Under the pieces are notes generated by a model that was given only the letters and a program-made list of their open reading frames with translations, was not told the DNA's origin and did not search any database. The position numbers and the translations under genes were made by a program. From Acanthochromis polyacanthus (taxonomy: Eukaryota; Chordata; Actinopteri; Pomacentridae): a stretch of DNA of 64,000 nt. The stretch lies in NCBI RefSeq assembly GCF_021347895.1, contig NC_067123.1:7631828-7695827 (forward strand), read 5' to 3'. Below, in pieces: positions 33,999 to 43,938 of the stretch (its first letter is position 1; every line of letters starts with the position of its first letter).

Positions 33999-34364
33999 GC
34001 TGCACAGCAGCGTAGTGGTTAGCACTTTCGCCTTGCAGCAAGAAGATTCCGGTTTGAATCCCGGTGTGGGCCTGGGATCTTTCTGCATGGAGTTTGCATG
34101 TTCTCCCTGTGCATGCGTGGGTTTTCTCCGGGTACTCCGGCTTCCTCCCACAGTCCAAAAATATGCTGAGGTTAATTGGTTACTCTAAATTGTCCGTAGG
34201 TGTGAATGTGAGTGTGATTGTCTGTCTGTATATGTAGCCCTGTGACAGACCGGCGACCTGTCCAGGGTGTCCCCTGCCTTTGCTCAAGTCAGCTGGGATA
34301 GGCTCCAGCACCCCCCGCGACCCTAATGAGGATAAAGCGGTGTATAGAGAATGGATGGATGGAT
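33999..34364 (+). mobile_element. tRNA-derived SINE with (ggat)n tail
   Basis: The head holds an A box (tagtggttagcac) and a B box (ggtttgaatcccgg). The body has 'ttctccctgtgcatgcgtgg', 'ctccggcttcctcccacagt' and 'gacagaccggcgacctgtcc', a widespread fish SINE, and the tail is atggatggatgga. The same 15 bases, ggacttatatatctg, flank it at 33984-33998 and 34365-34379. Confidence 0.92.
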
Positions 34365-34404
34365 GGACTTATATATCTGAGAATGTCTCCATATATGGTG
34401 CATT

Positions 34405-34650
34405 TTTATTGCTTTATTTATTAGCAGAGGCATAAACTGAGACACTGGAATTATTAAAACGGTTTATTTAAAAATATTATTATTATTATGATTATTGCTT
34501 TATTTGCAGAGGCATAAACTGAGACACTGGAATTATTAAAACAGTTTATTTAAAAAATCTTATTATTATTATTATTATTATTATTATTGCTTTATTTATT
34601 TGCAGCTGCAGAAACTGAGACACTGGAATTATTAAACAGTTTATTTAATC
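34405..34650. repeat. Three-copy minisatellite, about 80-95 bp units, with (att)n
   Basis: The unit 'tgctttattt...gcag..gcataaactgagacactggaattattaaaac.gtttattta' occurs three times. Units are separated by growing (tta/att)n tracts at about 34478-34492 and 34561-34588. Confidence 0.85.
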
Positions 34651-34854
34651 ATCCCTTACACAACAGAACGAGAGGGAAGCTGCTGACACAGATTCCAGTG
34701 TGTGATTCATTGTGCGTTTGTGATTCTGCAGCAGCGATAATTTATTCCCGTAAACATCAGGACCCCAGACGTCGGTGCCTGCATGTAACTGAGGCGTCCA
34801 TCGCTCCGCCTGCTGCCTCTGCTTCCACTTTTCTTTTCTCTGCAGGCGGCTGAT

Positions 34855-34950
34855 CGGAACCCTCGGCTCGGGGCCCCTGTTGCCATGGCGACGTGTTCTC
34901 CTCCGTTTCCATGGCTATAAAAGGCGAGGAGAAAGCAATGGCGGCGGGGG
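34855..34950 (+). promoter_or_regulatory. Candidate TATA-containing promoter with RFX-like site
   Basis: A GC-rich island contains gttgccatggcgac (34879-34892), one base from a palindromic RFX X-box, and a canonical TATAAAAG at 34916-34923, both on the plus strand. Transcription would begin near 34945. The first ATG downstream (34937) opens only a 25-codon frame. No spliced coding exon can be tied to it, so it could drive a non-coding first exon or transcript. Confidence 0.4.
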
Positions 34951-34984
34951 TGACACTGGACATAAAAGAGGGGGGCAAAGCTAA

Positions 34985-35545
34985 CAGTGGAAGAGAGAGA
35001 GTGTCAGAATTTTAATTTGGAGCGAGAGAAAAGAGGAGGAGGTCTGTGAAGGAGAGCAGAGGAGTGAATGATCGAGTCGGTTCAGAAAGTAATGAAGAGA
35101 AGAAAGAAAGGGAGTCGAGGAAGGAGACGAGAGGGAGGTGGCGAGGCGAGGAGGAGAAGGAGGGCAAGGTTCAAAGAGGAGCAGAAAGAGAGGATGACTT
35201 TTAAATACATAGGAGGGTGAGGGAAGGTCATAAGACAGAAAGATCGACAAAAAGAGGGATTAGAGGAGCTGAAAAGTGAAGAAAGAGTGGAGAATATAAA
35301 TGAAAGGAAAATAAAAGAGAGAAACGCTGCAGCTGAGGTTGAAGAAGAAAGAGAGACTGGCAGAGAAACAGAAAACACAACAGGACAAGTTTGGTGCAAA
35401 GAAAGACTTAGAAAGCTCTGTGTCATGGAGAGAGAGGGAAGAATTTAGACTGAAATACAGAAAAAAGACAAGGCCAAGAAAAAGAAGCATTTAGAGACTC
35501 AACAGAAAGAAAGAGAGAGATGGTAGAAAAATACGAAATTAGATG
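34985..35545. repeat. Long purine-rich (polypurine) strand-asymmetric tract
   Basis: About 560 bases on the plus strand are dominated by A and G ('gaggaggag', 'agaaagaaag', 'gagagagag' words), directly downstream of the TATA/X-box block. The Ser/Leu/Phe-rich frames on the minus strand (34981-35490) reflect this composition. Confidence 0.75.
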
Positions 35546-35889
35546 AAACCAAGAAAGATTTAAAGATATAAAAGCTTTTTAGTTGAACCTGTACGTGAAG
35601 CTACAGCCTCCATCAGTGTTTAAAGTGTGTAGAAATGTGCATATATTTAAAAAAGAACTGCAGCAGAGACCAGTGAATTTAGATTTTTACATTTGCTATA
35701 AAGCAGTTAGATGGAAAATGACACCAGGAGATTATCTGCTTCTTAACTCAAGTAGACTTTGTCAAACTGGACTCTCACATTTCATGTGATTCCTCAAAAC
35801 AGCAGCCGACACAATAAACTGAACAGTTTCTCTGTTTCTAACGAGTTTAATGTCTCAGATTAACCTGCAACAAGATTAGTTCAATAAAA
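35546..35889. other. Non-coding intron sequence
   Basis: Nothing recognised. Confidence 0.3.
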
Positions 35890-36605
35890 GTTTAGCCAAA
35901 CTAGGTTTAAAATGACTAAATACAGATTTACATTTGAGCAGGACTCTCAGTCTGAAATTAAATAGAATTTATTCAGTGTGTAGATGGGGATTACCCGAAA
36001 TGAGAATAAATATGTGTACAAAAGACTTTACAACCTTCGTCTGTGTTTGAAGCCATAAATCTGAAATGAACATGAGCCATTAAAAAAACAAAACAAAAAC
36101 TAAAGCAGCAGACACCAACAAATTCTGATTTTTAGCTCCAATAAAACTAGAATCTGGATCTAAACCAAGTTTAAAAAGAGAAAATCCAGATTTTAAGTTA
36201 AGCAGAACGCTGTTGCACAGTTAATAACTAATTTAAGTGTAGTGAATTTAAGCGTAAACCAACATTTAACAGAGTTTATTCCATGTGGAGATACTTGTTT
36301 ACCTAAAATTTAAATGAATATAAAAAGAATAAATGTGTGTACAAAAGAATTTACAACCTCCAACTGTGTTAGCCATAAATTTGGAACTTACGTGAGCCAT
36401 TTTTGAAAACTAAAGCAGTAGATACCAACAAATTCTGATTTTTAGCCGCCGCTTTGGCTCCATTAACACTGATTCCTCCATTATACAAATAGATAACATG
36501 TCTTTCTGCTCTTTAAAAACATTAAAAAAAAAAACGAGAATCTGGATCTAAACCAGGTTAAAAATGACCAAATCCAGATTTTAAATTAAACTATCAAACT
36601 GCTGC
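35890..36605. repeat. Tandem duplication of about 0.3 kb, two units plus a partial third
   Basis: Ordered words 'aataaatatgtgtacaaaag', 'tttacaacct', 'agccataaat', 'acatgagccat', 'agacaccaacaaattctgat', 'tctggatctaaacca' and 'aaatccagattttaa' occur at about 35890-36190, again at about 36180-36565, and start a third time at 36540-36600. Confidence 0.7.
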
Positions 36606-37676
36606 AACTGTGACAGTAAGCTGCTGCTGACACACTGATGCTTCACTATTAATAATATAATGATGGAAGATATAATAATAAATCAATCAGAGGGACCAAA
36701 ACAGGGCTTTTACTGTAAGACTTTAACTGCATTTTGCTGCTCATACTTATATACATTTAGTTAGTTTTTCATGCAGGACTGGTATATCTAATTGCTTACA
36801 TAAAAGATCTAAATACTTTATCCCGTGGCTGATAATTAGATTTATTCTAAGTAATCACATGCTGGAGTGGCTGTTTATAAATGTAATACATGTGAGAGAA
36901 GCTGAAGGAGACGTTTGAGTTGGATCAAAGATAAATCCACCAATTAGATGCAGATAAACAGTTTATCAACTCTCCTTTGATTTTTGCTGATTCACTGGAT
37001 TCCAGACTTTCCTTTGGTTAGCATTTATGATTGTTTTCACTCAGATATTATTCCATTTTAACCACAACTCACTGCTTTGGGATTAATAACTGTAATCGAG
37101 TTTGCGGTTATTGTGTTTTAAAAGTCAGAAGTGCAGAGCAAAGGTCAGACTGTGCAAAGAGCTTTAACTGAAGTACTGCACTAATCCAAGTCACACTCAG
37201 ACTCACAATAGATCTGATTCAATCTCTACCACTCGCCCGCCCATTTAGGAGCTTTATTCGGCCGTAATTCAAACAAAAATGCAGCCGTGGATAATCAGAT
37301 CACAGAGTTTGATGCTATCTGCCGTGTTCTGGATGTTTTTGTGAACGAGCGGCAGACATCCAGAGAAGTGACGCGGTGAAGTGTCTGTGGGAGTTTGTTG
37401 TTTTGCAGCTGAGGTCAGAAGGCGTGGCGGCGTCTGCAGCTGAGGTGTCGGCCGAGCTGCTGCCCGGTCGAGGACTGTGCTTTTTGGCTCGCAGAACGCA
37501 TTCATTGTGCAGCTGGACTCTGCATGCGGCGCGGACACACAACGACACACACATGCAGGGAAACAGGCAGAGCACAGTAATGCACACGTTCACACACGTT
37601 TACTGGTTTTAGTCATGTCCACGTTTACATACACACACTATTAATACACAGAAGGAGGTGACTAAAAGGTAAAACA
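36606..37676. other. Intron sequence with a GC-rich patch at 37260-37560
   Basis: The patch contains an acceptor-like tttgttgttttgcag near 37415 and overlapping short frames on both strands without recognisable domains. I cannot support a gene. Confidence 0.3.
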
Positions 37677-38195
37677 TTTACCCTCCTGTTGTCCTCATTT
37701 ACGGGCACCAAAAAATATTTTTCCCTTGCCTAAAAAAATCCCCAAAAATTCCCCAAATTTCTGAAAATTTGCAAAACCTTCAGGAAGAAAATTCCAATAA
37801 TTCCTTAAAAGTTTTATTTTAAAAAATCCTCCAAATATGGCAAGAAAATTCTTGTAAATATTTTCAAAAAATGAGTAAAAATCTTTAAAAAAAATCCTAA
37901 AAATGTCTAAAGTGCTTACATATATATCAGTAAAACTCCAAATATTTTCTTTAAGAACATTCACAGAAAAATCAACCAAAATCCTGCGAATTTCGCTGGA
38001 TTTTGGTTGATTTTTTTGTGAATGTTCTTAAAGACACACTTTTAACATTTATTTTTCCACCAAACAATGTTCAAAGATTTCCCAAAAATGTTGAAAATGT
38101 GGACATCAGTTTCACTGTGAAACTATATTTTTTTCCCCACATTTTCAAACTTTAAACCGGATCAATTTTGACCCGCAGGACGACACGAGGGTTAA
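37677..38195 (+). mobile_element. piggyBac-like MITE, family B, copy 2
   Basis: Same order as 8816-9342: ccctcctgttgtcctcattta at the left end (preceded by TTTA, a mutated TTAA) and cgacacgaggg-TTAA at the right. The internal hairpin at about 37968-38015 is retained with a few mismatches. Confidence 0.78.
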
Positions 38196-38303
38196 AGTGG
38201 AAAAACTTGAAGAAAGTTTCAACTGGAGTTGTCTGCAGTTTCTGTTGTTCACCACTAGACGGAGATGTAGTTTTAACACCGGGACCCCCTGCTGTGTTTC
38301 TCA

Positions 38304-40202
38304 TTAACCTTCTGAACTGGTGAATTTGCTCCTGTTGCATTTTTGGGCTCATTTTTAACTCCAACATAAAGTCCTGCACCTCTATGGAAACAGAACAACC
38401 ATGTTTAGAAGTAGAAAGAGCTCTGAAGTGTGTCTCTGTAAAGGATAACAAAGCTATAATGCTATAAAACCATAAAAAAAGAAAATTGAATGATGCATTT
38501 TTTGATTCCCCATTAAAAAAAACACTTTAATTAACATCTACTGCAGTTTTCTCACGTGTTACCAATGTTCACAAAATGTTGTCTCTCTATACTGTAAATA
38601 TTTTACTATTTCTGATTCAAACATCCGCCAAACAATTTCATTTTTACGATGAAACCTCACACTTTTATTCATGTGCTAAAATAACTGCACAAGGGTTTTC
38701 TAATCATCAATGAGCCTTTCAACACCATTAGCTAACACAATGTAGCATTAGAACACAGGAGTGATGGTTGCTGGAAATGTTCCTCTGTACCCCTATGGAG
38801 ATATTCCATTAACAAATCAGCTGTTTACAGATAGAATAGTCATTTACTACATTAACAATGTCTAGACTGGATTTCTGATTCATTTAATGTTATCTTCATT
38901 AAAAGAAATGCTTTTCTTTCAAAAATAAGGACATTTCTAAGTGGCCCCACACTCTTACTGCATGTTTATTCTGACCTGCAACTCCAGAAAGATGTTTCAC
39001 CATGCTGAATGTATCTTCCATCTATTTGCTCCTCTGTTACTTACTTCTTCTTGCTCCACACTGCTTTCATTTTATTGCTCAAATATGTTTTGCTTTGCTC
39101 TCTAATGTTCTTTGTTATACTTTAATCACACTCTGCTTGGTGTAAACACTGCCAGATGTTCAACTGTCAGTCCCAGCTGAGTCAGTCATCACTTCTCTGT
39201 TGTCCAGATGAGCACAGAATTTATTCATTTATTGTTTTTTGTTGTTGTTGTTTGTTTCTTAGATAATCTGTTTTTGTTGATTTTTTTTAAATGAGGCATG
39301 CAGAATGAAGCAGTTTTGATGCAGTATCACAGTTTTAATGTTTATTAGGTTAATTATGCCAATGGAAGGATCATCTGAAAGTTAAAAATCTGATTTTCTT
39401 TAATGTCTGTCTCACAGTTACAAAAATGATGCATTTTGTTGGTCCCTTTAACAAAACTATAAAGCCATAAATCATTAAAACTATGAGCAAACGTAGCAGT
39501 TTTTTGATTGCTTGTTTTGCAAAAATATGAAATAACTGAAGTCAACACACATGGATACAACACTGGAAAAAATGCAGCTCTATGTCCTGTAGATATTTGA
39601 CTACTTATATTTTTACAACCTCTACAAATGTGGCATTTTTCACATTACTCTGTGCATATGCTCTAGAAAGATGTTTCATCGTGCTGAATGTATCTTCCAG
39701 CAACCTTGTGTTTACCATTTTTTAAGCCATACTGCATTTATTTTATCAATCCAGAAGGTTTTATTTTCCTCTCAGTCTCATCCATTTGTGTCCATACTTG
39801 TTTCCTCACTGCTCTGTGTAAACACCGCCTGCAGTTCAGCCAAAAAAAATCCCTGAATTCTTTCATGTGACTGTTGGTCACAGACGAGTCAGTTGTAGCG
39901 TTACAGTTTTGTTGAGGAACACAGAAATTTTTGTTTTTTAAAGAATCTAGTCGAAGCAAATGGTTTATTTTTGGCTGTTTTTAAAAAAAAAAAAAGACAT
40001 GAAGAATAAAGAGATTTTGTTAAGCGTCATGATTTTATGCTTAGACTTGGTTCCCAGTCAAAGGAAGGTCACAGATGTGTAGTTCAGGGACTGTCATAAA
40101 ATTGTAAATCTGATTATTATTTCTGTTTTCACAGTTTATAGCTCTGTTACATGGTGTAGTTTTGGTGATTTCTTTAAAGTCAACACACCTTCAGAGGGTT
40201 AA
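38304..40202 (+). mobile_element. TTAA-flanked non-autonomous element, family C, copy 1, with internal duplication
   Basis: The ends read TTAACCTTCTGAA and (complement) TTAACCCTCTGAA, short inverted repeats within TTAA sites, pointing to another piggyBac-like family. A block 'agatgtttca.c.tgctgaatgtatcttcca' through 'ctgtgtaaacac.gcc' occurs twice (about 38990-39170 and 39668-39840), so the interior is partly duplicated. A family A MITE is inserted at 38630-38958. A related copy is at 54538-55311. Confidence 0.6.
38630..38958 (+). mobile_element. Family A MITE nested in family C element
   Basis: From 'gatgaaacctcacacttttat' to 'aagtggccccacactctta' it matches nearly the whole 5015-5378 element but has lost or mutated its outermost ends. 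Confidence 0.8.
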
Positions 40203-41063
40203 ATGTGGTATCTAGTAAAGCTGCTTTGTCTGTTGTCTTGTTTTTCCAGAGTACAACATGTTTTCCTCGGTATGGTTCATGCTGTCCAGAACGTGGTGAT
40301 GAACTGTTACTGGGACCTTGAGCCCGACCAGGGTCACAGCAGCTGCTATCTGGGAGTCGGATTTATTTGGCGTTGTACGTTCGCTGGCCTGTGTTTCTTG
40401 CATTTTCAACATTTTGATTCCCTTTCTCGAACTGCTGTTAGAAACAGAGTGAATCGTGTCCTCGGTGTGTCTGCTTGTGTTTCCAGAGGAGTGTGTTTAA
40501 TGTGATGATGATGCAACACCTACAGAAAATAATGAAAGACAGGATGAGCAGTTACTTCCAATCATTCAGACTTCATTAGAGACAAGAACGATGCAACTGT
40601 TGTCAACCAATGAAGCCATTTTTTAAACAGTTGGAGGCATCTTAAGTCAAACCATTAGAGCTTTTGTAATGAAACTTTAACGGAATTATTGCCTGTTGCT
40701 GCAAACAAGGTCTGCAAATTAAAGGTTTCTTGTTTTCATAGAAGATAATAAACACATTAGATCATATTTCCCTTTAACCTGAGGCGCCTCTGTTCTGTTT
40801 CATCCAGTGGAATCATATTTCTAGCAGTTCACGGCCACTTTATTTATGATGTGTTCAGATTAAAGGCTAAGAGGAGGGAATGGGGGGGAGATGCTCGATT
40901 GTCTGCTCGGTCCTTGAACCAGTGACACGATAAACACATTACATGCTGTTCATGCTGGTTTAATTGCCAACACTGTCCTTCATCTTCCTCCTTAATGGTT
41001 TATCATGGAGGAGGGTCTGCTGTCTGTGGATGCTGGAAAATGTGATGTACAGTTAATGTCAGA
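40203..41063. other. Intron sequence, nothing definite
   Basis: No gene or repeat boundary recognised. Confidence 0.3.
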
Positions 41064-41670
41064 TACACTCCCATTCAAAAGTTTGGGGCAACTTATGGTG
41101 CTTTTCCACTAGCACCTACTCGCCTCGACTCGACTCGACTCTACTCAGTTTGAGAGGTCTTCCATTAGGACGTAGTACCAGGTACCAGGTACTATTTTAG
41201 TACCTTCTCAGCTGGGGTTCCAAGCGAGCTCAGTCGAGCCGATAATGTGAAGTCTACAGAGTGCAGGCCACTGATTGGACAGGCAGTGATGACACACAAG
41301 AGCAACTCCTTCACAAAAACCAAACCCATCATTTAAAAAAAAAAAGCAGCAGTGATGGTACGCATTGCTTTTCACGGAACTTGGCAAAATTTGAATATAT
41401 ATCCAGTGTAGACATTGTTAATGTGGTAAATGACTGTCCTCGCTGGAAACGATTGATTTTTAATGGAATATCTCCATAGGGGTACAGAGGAACATTTCCA
41501 GCAACCATCACTCCTGTGTTCTAATGCTACATTGTGTTAGCTAATGGTGTTGAAAGGCTCATTGATGATTAGAAAACCTTTGTGCAGTTATGTTAGCACA
41601 TGGATAAAAGTGAGTTATCATGGAAAACATGAAACTATTTGGGTGACCCCATACTTTTGAACAGTAGTGA
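41064..41670 (-). mobile_element. Family A MITE, inverted, split by another insertion
   Basis: Both ends are present: tacactcccattcaaaagtttgg at 41064 and ...acttttgaacagtagtga at 41670. The minus-strand copy is interrupted at 41096 by about 300 bases starting tggtgcttttccactagcac, a common fish repeat with 'ctcgactcgactcgactc' and 'accaggtaccaggtacta' words. Family A sequence resumes near 41402. Confidence 0.75.
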
Positions 41671-42959
41671 ATTTATGTGACAGCAGTATTGCTTGTTTCA
41701 AACAAGTTTTCATAGTTAATACTGTGGAAAAATACAGTTCAATAATCTTGAAATTACTGGCGTCTGGTCCTTTCCCTCTTAAAACATAATTATTTCAAAA
41801 TAATGATGCCTGTAACCACAAAGCTGAGGTGTGTTTTCTAATAAAAACAGATGGAAATGCTGGAAGCAATGAGCAGCGGTTTGAAACTCCCTTCTGGAGC
41901 CATTCATGCATCTTTAATTTGTGCTTCGATCAGATATCGACTTCATCTCGGACTCTTACAGTCTGTAGCTTCTGTTTTCCACCTAAAGAAATGTTTTTCA
42001 TTGTGCTCCTCTGTAAGGTTATGTTTACGTGTCTCTGTGGGATTAAATGACATAATCTCTGGACCATTACCATGAGGCTTTGACCTCAGGATGCTGAGAT
42101 TATCCACTGATGCTTGTGGCTCCAGACAGAATCAGCTAACGTCTAATACTGCCACACACAACATGTCTGTGCACGCTTTTAAATGAAGCTGAGCATATTT
42201 CCTGCTTTGTACCTGCCCGTGGCCAAGAAAGGATCCTGTGGTGTTTTCATTTTGATTCTAAGAATACACAATCTAATTTAAAGCTCTGTGGGTTTATAGG
42301 CCTGTTAACACGGCTTTCATTTGGATTTCAGTTCTCTTTTCCCCACAGCTCTCTGCAATGTAGATTTAATTTCCTTTAGATGGCAGTGTGCTCCATTAAT
42401 TCAGCTCATCCTCCACCTAAATGCTCTTAAATATAGGCAGGAATAAGCTATTACATTACTCCTGTATTTTATTCTATAAAAAATAATGGGCTATTGTTGT
42501 GCTTTGTGTTAGAAAGAAAGTTTGCAACACAGATGGGATTTATTTTATGCATTTTACCAAGTTATCTTCAGAAAAGTTGATTCCAGAAGTGTTTTTAATG
42601 CATGCACCTATCATGACAGTGATAACATAACACAGCCAAATGCATTGTAATTCCAGCTACTCATGCATGGGACTGCTGCTGCTGGGAGGGATTACTGAAG
42701 AGGAATACAAGGTCCTCAGGAGAAAGAGCTTCTAATAGCAAGTTCTTCTTGGAAAGTGCATCAAGCAGCTACAAATAGATGCAGTAGAAGTACAATAACG
42801 CAAAATCACTCAAAAGAAACACCAAATTACGCACAGTGTAAGAGATGCAAAATGACTTAAAATGAGGCAGAACCACCAAAGGAGAGATGCAAATCGCGAC
42901 AAAGAGGGTTAATTTAAAAAAGAAGAAGAAGAAGAAGTTACAGCTTTTGGTGAATTAGT
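41671..42959. other. Intron sequence, nothing definite
   Basis: A (gaa)n tract lies at 42921-42938. No gene is recognised. Confidence 0.3.
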
Positions 42960-43844
42960 TTAGTGGAAAATAATGTCATTACTTCCAAAAGCCTGGCCGG
43001 GGCTTGTGAATTTAACCGTCACCGAGCCTCTCCCTCCATCTGGGGGCGCTCTGGCTCCATTTTCCACCGGCAGCCATGCAAGCTAACCGGCTAGCTTAGC
43101 TCGTCCCCGCCGGCTCTTGAAATTCCTGTGGCGGAGCTTCCTGGCGTGGCCGGTAGAGAGGGATGGAAGACAGCAGCCACTGCAGCAGGAAGAGCCGAGA
43201 AACCTGAGCACCACAGGGAGAGAGAGGGAGGGAGACTGGGACACACAGCCACAAGAACCGCAAAGCCTCGGACAGAAGACGGCCATTACGGCTGCTGGAA
43301 GTATGCTGGGAGCTGGGGACGCTCGATCCACGAGACGCCGACACAGCCGTTGGTAGGCGCTCGGAGCTCGGACGGAAAACAGGCACGGAGCCGCTCTCAT
43401 CTGCGGTGTGTCGGATCGACTCCCACCCTCTCATAGACACACACACACACACACACACACAGGAGGCACAAAAAGCAGCAGTCGCCGGCTGGAAGGAGAT
43501 ATCCAAGGACCGGAACTGTTTGGAGGCAAGACGCCGAGTGATGCGACTGTGTGGCCGGGCACAGAGACAGACGGAGAGCATGGATAGATAGCGTTTATGT
43601 AACCTGCATTTATCTTCAACGTCCTACATTTTTCACTTGAAGCTTTTGTTGTCATTTTTTCTTATTCTCCTAAGTATTCCTGAGGATTATACACTGCTTG
43701 GGAGTGCGCTTTAGTTGTGCGCCAATGCATCAAATTTAATAGTTTTCGCACAAGGAGGGTGTTTGATTGTGGACGCCGAAGAAGGAGCAGCGGACCGGGT
43801 CACTGCGGTACAATCTGCAGGCAGAACCCCACTACGGGACCACC
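42960..43844 (+). promoter_or_regulatory. macf1: CpG-rich promoter and 5' leader of the short macf1 form
   Basis: This stretch is the most GC- and CpG-rich of its neighbourhood and leads without a splice acceptor into the macf1 start codon at 43845. No TATA box is seen, as usual for CpG-island promoters. The leader includes a perfect (ac)n run at 43439-43462 and several upstream ATGs in short frames (for example 43767, which continues in frame into the proposed start). Exact start sites cannot be read from sequence. Confidence 0.65.
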
Positions 43845-43938
43845 ATGGCTGGGTTCATACCGGGGCTGCTGCCCACCAACCACAACCAGGAGAAGGAGTT
43901 CGCACAGGCGTACGAGGATGTGCTGGAGAGATATAAAG
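43845..43938 (+). CDS. macf1: macf1 alternative first coding exon, short (AYEDVLERYK) form
   Basis: ATG at 43845 (context gaccaccATGG, close to the Kozak optimum) opens 31 codons: MAGFIPGLLPTNHNQ then EKEFAQAYEDVLERYK, followed by one base and the donor AAAG|gtaaaag at 43938/43939. The YEDVLERYK ending is the known short N-terminus of spectraplakins immediately before DERD..., the start of the actin-binding domain. The donor is phase 1, identical to that of the long-form exon at 20281, so both can splice to the same acceptor. An in-frame ATG lies 78 bases upstream (43767), but its context and the lack of family similarity favour 43845. The open frame continues into the intron to 44177, which is chance. 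Assignment to macf1 rather than dystonin rests on the long-form exon upstream on the same strand. Confidence 0.85.

Noticed and set aside
34981..35490. Ser/Leu/Phe-rich frames on the minus strand
   Set aside because: They come from the long purine-rich tract. Low-complexity composition and no domain.
37269..37612. Overlapping GC-rich frames on both strands, possible exon
   Set aside because: No frame stands out, no domain is recognisable, and only one acceptor-like site is seen without a matching donor.
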